Of a stretch of 64,000 nucleotides of DNA, positions 1-8,050 are shown in pieces. The translations under genes and the position numbers were made by a program. Below the pieces are notes generated by a model. It was not told where the DNA came from, did no database searches, and saw only the letters and a list, made by a program, of their open reading frames with translations. Source of the stretch: Streptomyces fodineus (GTDB taxonomy: Bacteria > Actinomycetota > Actinomycetes > Streptomycetales > Streptomycetaceae); NCBI RefSeq assembly GCF_001735805.1, contig NZ_CP017248.1, positions 8,866,001 to 8,930,000 of the forward strand, in the 5' to 3' direction. Position 1 is the first letter of the stretch; every line of letters starts with the position of its first letter.

Positions 1-303
1 CCGCCTTCGCCCGTTCGCACGGCACGTCGTCCCCCGTGCCGACTCCCCTTGACCCACCGCGCTCACACCCGACTCTCCGACCCCTTCGCCGGTTACCTCC
101 ACCTTCCCTCGCCACAGTGGTGCACGTCCGCCGAAGCCTCCACGCCGGCGCCGGCCGCCGCTCCCGGACATCCTGCACGCCCCTGCGGCCGACCGGGAGA
201 GTTCACGCACATGTTGCGCGATTGGCCTGTACATGACCATCACGCCACGCCAGACTGTGCGCCGATCGAGTGCCCCCACCACACCCCGCCCGAGGAGTCG
301 GCC
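1..303. other. Upstream stretch without a recognised gene
   Basis: Open frames cross this stretch, and one runs in frame into the secreted protein that starts at 304. Their composition does not look like Streptomyces coding sequence and none has a convincing ribosome binding site. I see no RNA gene or clear promoter. It probably holds the promoter and leader of the gene at 304. Confidence 0.5.
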
Positions 304-1185
304 ATGCCCGCGTCCGCCCGGCAACGTTGTCACGCAGTTCTCGCCGGACTCGTCACCCTCGCCACCGCCGCCGTCGTGTCTCTCGCCGCACCCGTGCCCG
401 CCTCCGCGGCCGACACGTGGACCGAGACCGGCTCCGACCGGGCCGACCCGCTGACCGAGAGCCAGGGGCTGACCTCCGTCGAGGTCCCGGCGAACAGCCC
501 CAACCGATACACCGGTATCGGCACGATTCCCATCAGTGTCTCCAGTCGCGGCTGGAACCACGTCGGCGATCCCGACGCCTCCTACAACGGCTACTACATC
601 GAGCCCTATCAGCAGGATTCCGGCAACTCGAAGATGTACCGCGTGCAGGCGCCCGACGGCACCTGGTCGGAGTACGTGCACACGCTGAGCCCGGGCGAGG
701 CCCTGAACAACTCCTGGGACGCGATCTCGCCCGACGGCCAGTGGATGCTCTCGGGCGAGTGGGGCACGATGAACCGCCTGCTGGTCTTCCCGACCCCCGG
801 CGTCAACCCGGGCACCTCGCCCTCGGCGAACCTCCCGCAGGCCTCCACCGTGCACCTGGACCACGCCGTCCGCGACGTCCAGGGCTGCGACTTCTCCGGT
901 CCCACCACCCTGCTGTGTGCCTCCGACGACCCGGACGGCAGCCTCTTCGGCATCACCAAGCCGCTGCTCCAGGTCGACCTGTCGGCCCCGCCGAGCGGCT
1001 CCGGCGACGTCACCGGGCATGTCACCGCCCTGCGCCGGCTCCCGCTGCGCAGCGGCTGCTCCGGGACCTTCGAGGTGGAGGGGATCGACTACGACCGCCG
1101 TACCGGCATCCTGCGCGTGATCGTGATGTCGCCCGGCTTCTGCATCCTGATCGACAGCAAGACGTACAAGTTCTCCCGCGGCTGA
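304..1185 (+). CDS. Secreted protein of unknown function
   Basis: A 293-residue protein with a classic secretion signal: charged N-terminus (PASARQR), hydrophobic stretch to about residue 30, then an Ala-rich cleavage site near ASA-AD. The mature part is rich in Gly, Ser, Asp and Trp. It contains segments such as SPDGQWMLSGEW that recall beta-propeller blades, and four Cys in its C-terminal half that could form disulfides outside the cell. I do not recognise the family. The start at 304 was chosen because GAGGAG lies 7 bases upstream and the signal peptide begins there; the frame is open further upstream but without a ribosome site. The next gene on the same strand starts about 107 bases downstream. 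Confidence 0.75.
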   Translation: MPASARQRCHAVLAGLVTLATAAVVSLAAPVPASAADTWTETGSDRADPLTESQGLTSVEVPANSPNRYTGIGTIPISVSSRGWNHVGDPDASYNGYYIEPYQQDSGNSKMYRVQAPDGTWSEYVHTLSPGEALNNSWDAISPDGQWMLSGEWGTMNRLLVFPTPGVNPGTSPSANLPQASTVHLDHAVRDVQGCDFSGPTTLLCASDDPDGSLFGITKPLLQVDLSAPPSGSGDVTGHVTALRRLPLRSGCSGTFEVEGIDYDRRTGILRVIVMSPGFCILIDSKTYKFSRG

Positions 1186-1292
1186 GCCCGCCTGGGGGTG
1201 TGCCGACCGGCAGGTGGTGCTTTCCTGGGGGATGGACGCGGTTCGGCGGGGTACCCCGCTCCACCGCAGCACGGCCACGAAAGGAGCGATCA

Positions 1293-1664
1293 ATGGGACA
1301 CACGGAGCGGTCGCATCCGGAAACCGTCACGGTGGAGATCAGCGGATCCAAGGAGGACGCCCGCCTCGTCTTCGACGCGCTGAGCTCGTGCTTCGCGTCC
1401 GACCGCGGTGCGGACGAGATCCCGCAGCAGCTCCACGAGGTCCGGCCGATGGTGTGGCTCGGCACGTACGACGTCGCGGACGCCCGAGGGCCAGGCTGCC
1501 CGCCGGTGCATCTCGGCGGGTCCGTCCAGGCGGACGTCCAGGGCGGCTACTGGGCCGTGGACCGGTTCCGGCACACCCTGGACTCGATGTTCACCGTCGA
1601 GGAGACCTGCACGGCCTCCGGCGACCAGGAGCGGGACCTCCATCTGCTGCTGCAGAGCCGCTGA
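1293..1664 (+). CDS. Conserved-looking hypothetical protein, 123 aa
   Basis: A small soluble protein with an AAGGAG ribosome site 7 bases before the ATG. It opens MGHTERSHPETVTVEISGSK and continues with an alpha/beta-like pattern (KEDARLVFDALSSCF). It has no signal peptide, membrane segment or motif I can name. Codon usage is typical of the window, so I regard it as real. It converges on the tautomerase gene; a 12-bp perfect hairpin just past its stop (1686-1716) could end transcription from both sides. Confidence 0.65.
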   Translation: MGHTERSHPETVTVEISGSKEDARLVFDALSSCFASDRGADEIPQQLHEVRPMVWLGTYDVADARGPGCPPVHLGGSVQADVQGGYWAVDRFRHTLDSMFTVEETCTASGDQERDLHLLLQSR

Positions 1665-1676
1665 CCCTCCTGCGCA

Positions 1677-2088
1677 CTACGGCAGCGCCCCGGCCGGCTC
1701 AGCGCCGGCCGGGGCGTACTGCGCCTCTCCGTCCCCGAAGGACCAGTCGGCCGCGGTGTTCTCGGTGACGGTGACGACGACATTGCGCGGTGCGGTGCCG
1801 GTGCGCTCGTGCACCAGCGCGGCGATCCGCCGGTACAGCGCGCGCTTCAGCTCCGCGGAGCGACCCGCGCGCATGGTGATCGCCACGAACACCACCGACT
1901 CGTCCTTGCGCGCCCAGGTAGCCGTCGTAGCGCAGGGTGCTGGTGGCGCCGTCGTGGCCGGTCAGCACCTGGAATCGGTCCTCGGGCGGGACACCTAGCG
2001 TCTCCACCAGGGCGTCCTGGACGGCCTGGCCGAGCGCGTCGAGGCGGGCGGGGTCGGTGCCGAGCGCGTCTATCCGGACGAAGGGCAT
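1677..2088 (-). pseudogene. Tautomerase (4-oxalocrotonate-like), frameshifted
   Basis: The first part reads MPFVRIDALGTDPARLDAL and continues to LRYDGYLG; like other tautomerases it would expose Pro2 as the catalytic base. The frame then changes and the C-terminal half is read one frame over: KDESVVFVAITMRAGRS to TVTENTAADWSFGDGEAQYAP, a typical end for this tautomerase-like family. The break falls near 1911-1917, where one extra base in a GC-rich CTGGGCGCGCAAGG run explains it (412 bases, one more than a multiple of three). It is either a young pseudogene or a sequencing error. AAAGGA precedes the start. It is divergent from the fadH-like gene, so it probably shared the operators between them. 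Confidence 0.75.
1686..1716. terminator. Strong GC hairpin between convergent genes
   Basis: A perfect 12-bp stem, CGCCCCGGCCGG at 1686-1697 paired with CCGGCCGGGGCG at 1705-1716 around a 7-base loop. It lies 22 bases after the stop of the hypothetical gene and inside the 3' end of the opposing tautomerase frame. There is no U-tract, which is common for actinobacterial terminators. Confidence 0.5.
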
Positions 2089-2129
2089 GGTGAGGCGTCC
2101 TTTCGGAGCGGGCATGACTGCGTGCTGAA

Positions 2130-2149
2130 TGTACATACTAGTAGGTACA
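2130..2149. promoter_or_regulatory. Near-perfect 20-bp palindrome, PadR operator candidate
   Basis: TGTACATACTAGTAGGTACA differs from its own reverse complement at only one base pair. It sits in an AT-richer patch between the tautomerase and fadH-like genes. A PadR regulator gene is in the same operon as fadH, which makes PadR the natural candidate to bind here. This is inference. Confidence 0.6.
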
Positions 2150-2177
2150 GAGTGGTCGGCGTCACCCCCGACGGTTG

Positions 2178-2191
2178 TGCAACTAGTTGCA
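2178..2191. promoter_or_regulatory. Perfect 14-bp palindrome upstream of fadH
   Basis: TGCAACTAGTTGCA is fully self-complementary and lies 58 bases before the fadH start, where a promoter is expected. It shares the CTAG centre with the palindrome at 2130-2149, so both could bind one dimeric repressor. It also fits the loose KstR consensus TNNAACNNGTTNNA, although no kstR gene is in the window. Confidence 0.55.
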
Positions 2192-2249
2192 TAAAGGCTC
2201 GGCCGTCCTCTACAACAAGAGGCGACGACACCGCGCACGGAGGGCCCCG

Positions 2250-4265
2250 ATGAGCCGTTACCCGCACTTGATGACCCCGCTCGACCTGGGCTTCACCACG
2301 CTGCCCAACCGCGTGCTCATGGGCTCCATGCACGTCGGCCTGGAGGAGGCCGAGCGTGGCTTCGAGCGGATGGCGGCGTTCTACGCGGCCCGCGCACGCG
2401 GCGGCGTGGGCCTCATCGTCACCGGCGGCATCGCGCCCAACGACGAGGGCCGGCCGTACGAGGGCGGCGCCAAGCTCACCACCGAGGCGGAGGCCGAGCA
2501 GCACAAGGTGGTCACCGAGGCCGTGCACCGCGAGGGCGGCCGGATCGCGATGCAGATCCTTCACTTCGGCCGGTACGCCTACCACCAGGACCTCGTCGCG
2601 CCGAGCCCGCTGCAGGCGCCGATCAGCCCCTTCGTGCCGCGCGAGATGACCGACTCCGACATCGAGCGGACCATCGACGACTACGCCCGCGCCGCCCGCC
2701 TCGCCCGCCGGGCCGGCTACGACGGCGTCGAGATCATGGGCTCCGAGGGCTACCTCATCAACGAGTTCATCGCCCTGCAGACCAACCAGCGCACCGACCG
2801 CTGGGGCGGCTCCTACGAGAACCGGATGCGCTTCCCCGTCGAGATCGTCAGGCGCGTGCGCGAGGCCGTCGGCGAGGACTTCATCGTCGTCTACCGGCTC
2901 TCCATGCTCGACCTGGTCCCGGGCGGCTCCTCCCTGGAGCAGGTGATCACCCTCGGCAAGGCGGTCGAGGCCGCCGGGGCGACGATCATCAACACCGGCA
3001 TCGGCTGGCACGAGGCCCGCATCCCGACCATCGCCACCTCCGTGCCGCGAGGCGCCTACACCTGGGTCACCAAGAAGCTCATGGGCGAGGTGTCCGTGCC
3101 GCTGGTGACCACCAACCGCATCAACACCCCTGAACTCGCCGAGGAGTTGCTGGCCGGCGGCCACGCGGACATGGTGTCCATGGCCCGCCCGATGCTCGCC
3201 GACCCCGACTTCGTCGCCAAGGCCGCCGCCGGGACGCCCGAGGCCATCAACACCTGCATCGGCTGCAACCAGGCCTGCCTCGACCACACCTTCAGCGGCA
3301 GGATCACCTCCTGCCTGGTCAACCCGCGCGCCTGCCACGAGACCGAGCTGGTACTCGCCCCGACCCGGCTGAAGAAGCGTGTTGCGGTCGTCGGCGCCGG
3401 ACCGGCGGGCCTCGCCTGCGCCGTGTCCGCCGCCGAACGCGGCCACGAGGTCACGCTCTTCGACGCCGCGAGCGAGATCGGCGGCCAGCTCAACGTCGCC
3501 CGCAAGGTCCCCGGCAAGCAGGAGTTCGACGAGACGCTGCGCTACTACCGCCACCAGCTCGACGCGCACGAGGTCGACGTACGCCTGGACACCTGGGTCA
3601 CCGCCGAGACCGTGGCCGGCTACGACGAGGTCGTGGTCGCCACCGGCGTCACCCCGCGCACCCCGGACATCCCGGGCGTCGACCACCCCCGCGTCCTCGG
3701 CTACCTGGACGTGCTGCGCGACGGCGCCCCCGTCGGCGACCGGGTCGCCATCCTCGGCGCCGGCGGCATCGGCTTCGACGTGGCCGAGTACCTCACCGAC
3801 GGCGGCGACAAGGCGAGCGAGGACCCGCAGACGTACTTCCGCAACTGGGGCGTCGACATGGACTACCGGGTGCCCGGCGGTCTCGCCGCGCCCGAGCGGC
3901 CCGCCCCGCCCCGCCAGGTCCACCTGCTCCAGCGCAAGACCACCAAGGTCGGCGCGGGCCTCGGCAAGACCACCGGCTGGATCCACCGCACCGAACTCAA
4001 GCACCGCGGTGTGACCATGGTCCCGGGCGTGAGCTACGACCGGATCGACGACGCGGGCCTGCACATCACCGTCGGCGAGGAGAGCACCGTCCTGGAGGTC
4101 GACACCGTGGTCCTGTGCACCGGCCAGGAGCCGCGCCGCGACCTGTACGAGGAGCTGGCCGCCGCCGGGCGCAGCGTCCATCTGATCGGCGGCGCGGACG
4201 TCGCGGCCGAGCTGGACGCCAAGCGGGCCATCAAGCAGGGCACGGAGGTGGCGGCGGCGCTGTAG
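2250..4265 (+). CDS. fadH: NADPH-dependent 2,4-dienoyl-CoA reductase
   Basis: A 671-residue flavoprotein, the same size as E. coli FadH, which reduces 2,4-dienoyl-CoA intermediates during beta-oxidation of unsaturated fatty acids. Residues 1-370 form the Old-Yellow-Enzyme FMN barrel; the GSEGYLINEF segment carries the expected active-site Tyr (about 168) and GIGWHEARIP the His. A 4Fe-4S site follows (CIGCNQAC with a fourth Cys in the NPRAC region), then a dinucleotide-binding domain starting RVAVVGAGPAGLACA. ACGGAGGG precedes the chosen ATG. padR follows after 31 bases, so the two are probably one transcription unit. Related enoate reductases share this architecture, so the exact substrate is not certain. 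Confidence 0.85.
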   Translation: MSRYPHLMTPLDLGFTTLPNRVLMGSMHVGLEEAERGFERMAAFYAARARGGVGLIVTGGIAPNDEGRPYEGGAKLTTEAEAEQHKVVTEAVHREGGRIAMQILHFGRYAYHQDLVAPSPLQAPISPFVPREMTDSDIERTIDDYARAARLARRAGYDGVEIMGSEGYLINEFIALQTNQRTDRWGGSYENRMRFPVEIVRRVREAVGEDFIVVYRLSMLDLVPGGSSLEQVITLGKAVEAAGATIINTGIGWHEARIPTIATSVPRGAYTWVTKKLMGEVSVPLVTTNRINTPELAEELLAGGHADMVSMARPMLADPDFVAKAAAGTPEAINTCIGCNQACLDHTFSGRITSCLVNPRACHETELVLAPTRLKKRVAVVGAGPAGLACAVSAAERGHEVTLFDAASEIGGQLNVARKVPGKQEFDETLRYYRHQLDAHEVDVRLDTWVTAETVAGYDEVVVATGVTPRTPDIPGVDHPRVLGYLDVLRDGAPVGDRVAILGAGGIGFDVAEYLTDGGDKASEDPQTYFRNWGVDMDYRVPGGLAAPERPAPPRQVHLLQRKTTKVGAGLGKTTGWIHRTELKHRGVTMVPGVSYDRIDDAGLHITVGEESTVLEVDTVVLCTGQEPRRDLYEELAAAGRSVHLIGGADVAAELDAKRAIKQGTEVAAAL

Positions 4266-4296
4266 GGCGCCTGACGCACCTCCCTAGGATGAGGCC

Positions 4297-4842
4297 ATGT
4301 CACTCCCGCACGCGATCCTCACCGCCCTGCTGGAAAAGCCGTCGTCGGGACTGGAGCTGACCCGCCGGTTCGACAAGTCGATCGGCTACTTCTGGTCCGC
4401 GACGCACCAGCAGATCTATCGCGAGCTGGGGAAGCTGGAGGCCGAGGGCCTCATCCGCGCGCTGCCGTCCGAGCAGCCGGCCCGTGGGCAGAAGAAGAGC
4501 TACGAGGTGCTGCCCGCGGGCCGCGCCGAACTGGCCCGCTGGACCGCCGCCGCACAGGATCCCAAGCCCCAGCGGGACGTGCTCCTGCTGCGGCTGCGGG
4601 CCGCGGCGGTGGTCGGCACGGCGGGCCTGGAGGCGGATCTGCGCCGTCACCTGGAGCTGCACCAGCGGCAGTTGGCCGTGTACCAGGAGATCGAGAGACG
4701 CGACTTCCCGCCGGACCGGGACGCCCCCGAGGACCGGCTGCGCCACCTCGTGCTCCGGGCCGGCATCGACCTGGAGACCTTCTGGACCCAGTGGCTCAGC
4801 CACGCCCTGGCGGAGTTCACCGAACTGCCCGACGCCGGCTGA
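4297..4842 (+). CDS. PadR family transcriptional regulator
   Basis: A 181-residue PadR protein. The N-terminal winged helix is clear (LPHAILTALLEKPSSGLELTRRF, then FWSATHQQIYRELGKLEAEGLI), followed by the basic wing (RGQKKSYEVLPAGRAELARW) and a C-terminal helical dimerisation part with HRQLAVYQEIE-like helices. PadR proteins repress detoxification or catabolic genes and usually their own operon, and are relieved by small ligands. It lies 31 bases after fadH and probably acts on the palindromes at 2130-2149 and/or 2178-2191, controlling fadH and the divergent tautomerase. The ligand cannot be read from sequence. Confidence 0.85.
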   Translation: MSLPHAILTALLEKPSSGLELTRRFDKSIGYFWSATHQQIYRELGKLEAEGLIRALPSEQPARGQKKSYEVLPAGRAELARWTAAAQDPKPQRDVLLLRLRAAAVVGTAGLEADLRRHLELHQRQLAVYQEIERRDFPPDRDAPEDRLRHLVLRAGIDLETFWTQWLSHALAEFTELPDAG

Positions 4843-4851
4843 CTCCCGCGC

Positions 4852-4945
4852 CGGTGCCGGTACGACCGCTCCGGTGCCGCTACGACCGTTCGGAGCCGGT
4901 ACGAGCCTCAGAGCCGGTACGAGCCTCAGAGCCGGTACGGCTTCG
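4852..4945. repeat. Tandem 18-19 bp repeats between convergent genes
   Basis: About five units of the type GCCGGTACGAGCCTCAGA lie head to tail; two consecutive 18-bp copies are identical (GAGCCGGTACGAGCCTCA twice). The array begins 10 bases after padR and runs into the last codons of the opposing secreted protein, so its KPYRL C-terminus and stop codon are encoded by one repeat unit. Confidence 0.8.
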
Positions 4946-5465
4946 AGCGGCGGCGCAGATACCGGCCCGTGGCGATCGCCCCGGTGCCGGCCAGGGCCGC
5001 GCCGATGCCCAGCGTCAGCGGGCCGTGGTCGAGGGCGGCTCCGCCCAGTCCGCCCAGCACACCCCGGGAGGGCGCCGGGGAGACGGTCGAGGGGACCGCC
5101 GGCCCCGAGCCGGAGGAGACGATCACCGACTGGGTGCCCGCCGTGCTGCCGCTGGAGCAGACCACGACCACGGTGTACGTCCCCGAGCCCACCCCCGACC
5201 AGGCCGCGGACTGGCTGACGGACGTGCCCGCCAGGGCCGCCCGCCGGCCCTGGGCGAAGTCCGCCTGCTTGCCGGTGAGCAGGGCCGCGTTGCCCCAGCT
5301 GCCGTTGATCTCGGAGCACATGCCGGTGACCACCGAGACGGTGGACCCGGCCGTGCTGACCGAGATGCCCGAGGCCGCGGCGGACGGACCGGCGAGGGCG
5401 GCCGGGAGCGCCGCGGCGGCCGCCAGGGTCAGACCGGAGCGGACGAGGAGTCGCGAGGTGTGCAT
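4926..5465 (-). CDS. Small secreted, membrane-anchored protein
   Basis: A 179-residue protein with a signal peptide (MHTSRLLVRSGLTLAAAAAL, cleavage near PSAAAS). A Ser/Thr/Gly/Val-rich mature domain has two Cys (GMCSEINGSW and VVVVCSSG) that may pair. A Pro/Ser linker follows, then a C-terminal hydrophobic helix (LTLGIGAALAGTGAIATG) ending in a basic tail RYLRRRSKPYRL. This layout suggests a surface protein held in the membrane by its C-terminus. No sortase motif was seen. GGAAGG precedes the start. Function unknown. Confidence 0.7.
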   Translation of the reverse strand: MHTSRLLVRSGLTLAAAAALPAALAGPSAAASGISVSTAGSTVSVVTGMCSEINGSWGNAALLTGKQADFAQGRRAALAGTSVSQSAAWSGVGSGTYTVVVVCSSGSTAGTQSVIVSSGSGPAVPSTVSPAPSRGVLGGLGGAALDHGPLTLGIGAALAGTGAIATGRYLRRRSKPYRL

Positions 5466-5766
5466 GGGCCGGCCTTCCGGCGGCACGGTGGCGGTACGTC
5501 TCATGCGCCGCCGGGGATGGGGGAACGGCCGTGCTGCCTGGTCAGCAGCCAACGTGGCCCCGTGGGCTGCCGCACCCGTCAGGCCCCCGGTCGGGTGACG
5601 TTTTCCTCCGGCCGGTGCAGGGTGGCCTGCTCGTCCGCCGGGATCTGTGCGTCGGCGGTGCGGGTCGTCTTCGGCTGGTCGCGCCCACGCGGCGGAGCCG
5701 CACATCGACGCAGCCCCGCGCCCCCTGGGCCGGCCGCCCGTCACCGGTGTGAGGAGGCGGGCCCCG

Positions 5767-6741
5767 TCAGCCGGCCGTGGCCACCGTCCGCTCCGGCGTC
5801 CAGCCACCCCAAGTGCCGTCCGGCAGTCGCGCCCGGAGCCGTACCCGGTGTTCCTCGCCCGCGCTCCGGCCGACGTAGAAGCCGTAGGCCGCCCGGCCGC
5901 GCGGGGGCGTGCCGCCCCACACCAGTGAGGTGGTCGCGGCGCCGTCGAGCTGGATCTGGTACTCGGTGATCAACCCGTCCACGCGCGGCGGGTCCCAGGA
6001 CAGGTCGATGTAGTACGCCCCGGCGGCCCGGTGGGTCGTCGCGGCGAAGCCGGTGGGTGCCGTGTCGCGGCCGTCGTCGGTGCCCGGGGTGGTGAGGCGG
6101 ACCGGGGCGCTCGCGGGGGAGAGGTTGTCGGCGGCGTCGCGGGCCCGCACCGTGAAGACGTATGCGGTGCCGGGGCGCAGCCCGGTGACGACGGTCGCCG
6201 TCTGGCCTCCGCCGACGCTGTGGATCTTCGCCCCGCCCTGCCAGATGTCGTACGACACCACGCCCCGGTCGTCCCGGGACGCGCCCCAGGACAGCTGGAC
6301 CCCCCGGCTGCCCACGGGCCGTCCGGCGGGATGCGACGGACGGGTCGGCGCCGAGCGGTCCGCCGCCACCATGGCCGGGGTCCGTGCCCGCACCGCACGG
6401 CTCGGCGGGCCCAGCCGGCCCTCGGTGTCCCGGGCCCGCACGGTGAAGGCATACACAGTGGACGGCCTGAGCCTGGTGACGTCCACCATGTGCTGCGAGC
6501 CCGGGACTTCCTCCACCTTCGTGGTGCCGCGATATACCTCGTAGAGACGGATACCGGGCTCGTCCGGCACCGCGTTCCACATCACGTGCACGCTCGTGGC
6601 ACTGCCCGCCTGTGCGGTGACGCCGGTCGGGGCGCCCGGTGCCCGGCCCTCGTCGCCCTCGTCGGCCCGGCTCCAGCCGCAGGACGCGACCAGCAGCAGG
6701 GCGCCGCAGACCAGGACGAGCGGCCAGGGAACGCGTCGCAC
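5767..6741 (-). CDS. Lipoprotein with three fibronectin type III domains
   Basis: The GTG start at 6741 is preferred because GGGGAGG precedes it with good spacing; an ATG at 6768 lacks a ribosome site. The 324-residue product has a lipoprotein signal (RRVPWPLVLVCGALLLVASC) with Cys21 as the expected lipidation site. Three FN3 domains follow, recognisable by their LYEVYRGTT, SYDIWQGG and TEYQIQLDG strands and repeated Y-x-F-T-V-R-A-R-D endings in the first two. No catalytic domain is attached. FN3 arrays in extracellular actinobacterial proteins usually act as spacers or carbohydrate- or surface-contacting modules, so a cell-surface adhesive or scaffold role is likely but unproven. It is divergent from the GH75 gene. 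Confidence 0.8.
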   Translation of the reverse strand: MRRVPWPLVLVCGALLLVASCGWSRADEGDEGRAPGAPTGVTAQAGSATSVHVMWNAVPDEPGIRLYEVYRGTTKVEEVPGSQHMVDVTRLRPSTVYAFTVRARDTEGRLGPPSRAVRARTPAMVAADRSAPTRPSHPAGRPVGSRGVQLSWGASRDDRGVVSYDIWQGGAKIHSVGGGQTATVVTGLRPGTAYVFTVRARDAADNLSPASAPVRLTTPGTDDGRDTAPTGFAATTHRAAGAYYIDLSWDPPRVDGLITEYQIQLDGAATTSLVWGGTPPRGRAAYGFYVGRSAGEEHRVRLRARLPDGTWGGWTPERTVATAG

Positions 6742-7250
6742 GGCTCTGCCTCCCCGGAACGGCGGCATGGGTATCACGCAAAGGTCCGGACCAATATGGC
6801 GCGGTGGTGCGGCCACGGCAAGGGGGCCGGGTGGGTGAGCGCCGCGAGGCCGGGTGGGTGAACGGGAGCGTCCGGGTGAGTGACCGACAGGGCCGGGTGA
6901 GTGACCGGGGCGGGGCCCGCGTTGGTGACCATCCCGGAACGTTACGTATGCTGAGTCTCCCTACGGCTGAACTACCCGGGAGAGCAGGTAAGTTCATGCC
7001 TGTGGCGCGGACACGCTGTCGTCGCCCATCCCGCGCCGGCGCGGGCGGCCGGGGGATCCGGATCGGCTTCGGCCCGGATCCCCCGGCCCCTGTTGTCACT
7101 CACTGTCATCGCACTGGCTCCTGCCGTCCCTCACGGGGTGTCAGAAGCGTGCTCCATCCGGCCCCTTCGGGGCGGTCCGGACGGCCGGGGGCGCGGACCC
7201 GCCGCAGAGTTGGCGGAATGTCCGTGTCCCCGACGAGAGGGTCCCTCATC
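6742..7250. other. Intergenic region with degenerate repeats and structured leader
   Basis: This 509-base gap separates divergent lipoprotein and chitosanase genes. Between about 6830 and 6905 there are four loose copies of CCGGGTGGGTGA-like sequence. From about 6942 to 7090 the sequence becomes a run of potential stems (CTCCC/GGGAG, CAGG/CCTG), ending in the 15-bp hairpin annotated separately. I see no coding sequence here. Confidence 0.6.
7047..7088 (+). terminator. 15-bp perfect stem-loop in the leader of the GH75 gene
   Basis: GGCCGGGGGATCCGG at 7047-7061 pairs perfectly with CCGGATCCCCCGGCC at 7074-7088; a CTTCGG sequence sits in the 12-base loop. It lies about 160 bases before the chitosanase start, downstream of other potential stems, which is how an attenuator or riboswitch expression platform would look. 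Its role is unknown. Confidence 0.55.
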
Positions 7251-7958
7251 GTGCGTGTCCCCTCGCTGACGCTCGCCGCTGCCGGAGCCGCTCTGCTCGC
7301 CCCGGCCGCGCTGCCCGTCCCGGCCGCCGCCATCGCGCCCCGGGAGCGGCCCCTGGCCCGCGGCCAGGTCGCCGTGGCCGCCACCGACCTGCTGGCCGGG
7401 CTGGGCGAGTGCCACAAGATCTCCCGTGGCCGATACCGCACCGACGACGGCCGCCCCGCGACGGTGTCCATCTGCGACACCCCGGACGCCGTCTTCTGGA
7501 AGGCCGACCTGGACATCGACTGCGACGGGCAGTCCACCCCCCGCTGCAACCCCCGCACCGACCCGCAGTTCGCCACCATGACCGCCTACCAGCAGTCCGA
7601 CGGCCGCAATCTGAACGCCGAGACCCTGCCTTACATCGTGGTACCGGCCCCGAGCCGCATCTGGAACCCTCGCGATCAGGGCGTACAGGGCGGTTCCGTG
7701 GCCGCCGTCGTCTACCGGGGGCGGGTGCAGTACGCCGTGGTCGGTGACACCGGTCCGCGTGACGAAATCGGCGAGGCCTCCTACGCCACCGCCCGTGGCC
7801 TCGGTATCCGGACCGACCCGAGCGGCGGCGGGGCGCCTTCCGGTGTCACCTACATCGTCTTCAAGAACTCCCGCGTGGATCCGATCCAGGACCGCGCGGC
7901 GGCGACGGCCATCGGGGAACGGCTGGCCAGACTGCTCGTCGCATCGCACATCGAGTGA
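7251..7958 (+). CDS. Secreted glycoside hydrolase family 75 (chitosanase-like) protein
   Basis: A 235-residue protein that starts with a signal peptide (RVPSLTLAAAGAALLAPAAL, cleavage near PAAA). The mature part resembles GH75 endo-chitosanases: a DAVFWKADLDIDCDG segment with acidic catalytic candidates, a CNPRTDPQFATMTAYQ segment, and VGDTGPRDEIGEAS towards the end. These enzymes hydrolyse beta-1,4 bonds of chitosan outside the cell. The GTG at 7251 is preferred because GAGAGGG lies upstream and the signal peptide begins there; an in-frame ATG at 7218 is possible. The gene sits behind a structured leader, suggesting regulation after transcription starts. Confidence 0.75.
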   Translation: MRVPSLTLAAAGAALLAPAALPVPAAAIAPRERPLARGQVAVAATDLLAGLGECHKISRGRYRTDDGRPATVSICDTPDAVFWKADLDIDCDGQSTPRCNPRTDPQFATMTAYQQSDGRNLNAETLPYIVVPAPSRIWNPRDQGVQGGSVAAVVYRGRVQYAVVGDTGPRDEIGEASYATARGLGIRTDPSGGGAPSGVTYIVFKNSRVDPIQDRAAATAIGERLARLLVASHIE

Positions 7959-8050
7959 CCGCGCATGGAGTGGCCGCGGGCTAGTGGCCGTGGACATGCG
8001 GACGCGGCGAGCCGACGCGGGCAGGTGGCCAGCCGGGCCCCGTGGCCGGG

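Noticed and set aside
2178..2191. fadH palindrome as a KstR operator
   Set aside because: It fits the loose consensus, but a linked padR and a second CTAG-centred palindrome make PadR more likely.
2070..4181. 703-residue open frame antisense to fadH
   Set aside because: Gly/Asp/Val/His-rich composition is the usual shadow of a high-GC gene; no ribosome site; fadH on the other strand is unambiguous.
6942..7090. Leader as a ydaO-type c-di-AMP riboswitch
   Set aside because: I could not find the conserved blocks I remember for this class; kept only as an unassigned structured leader.
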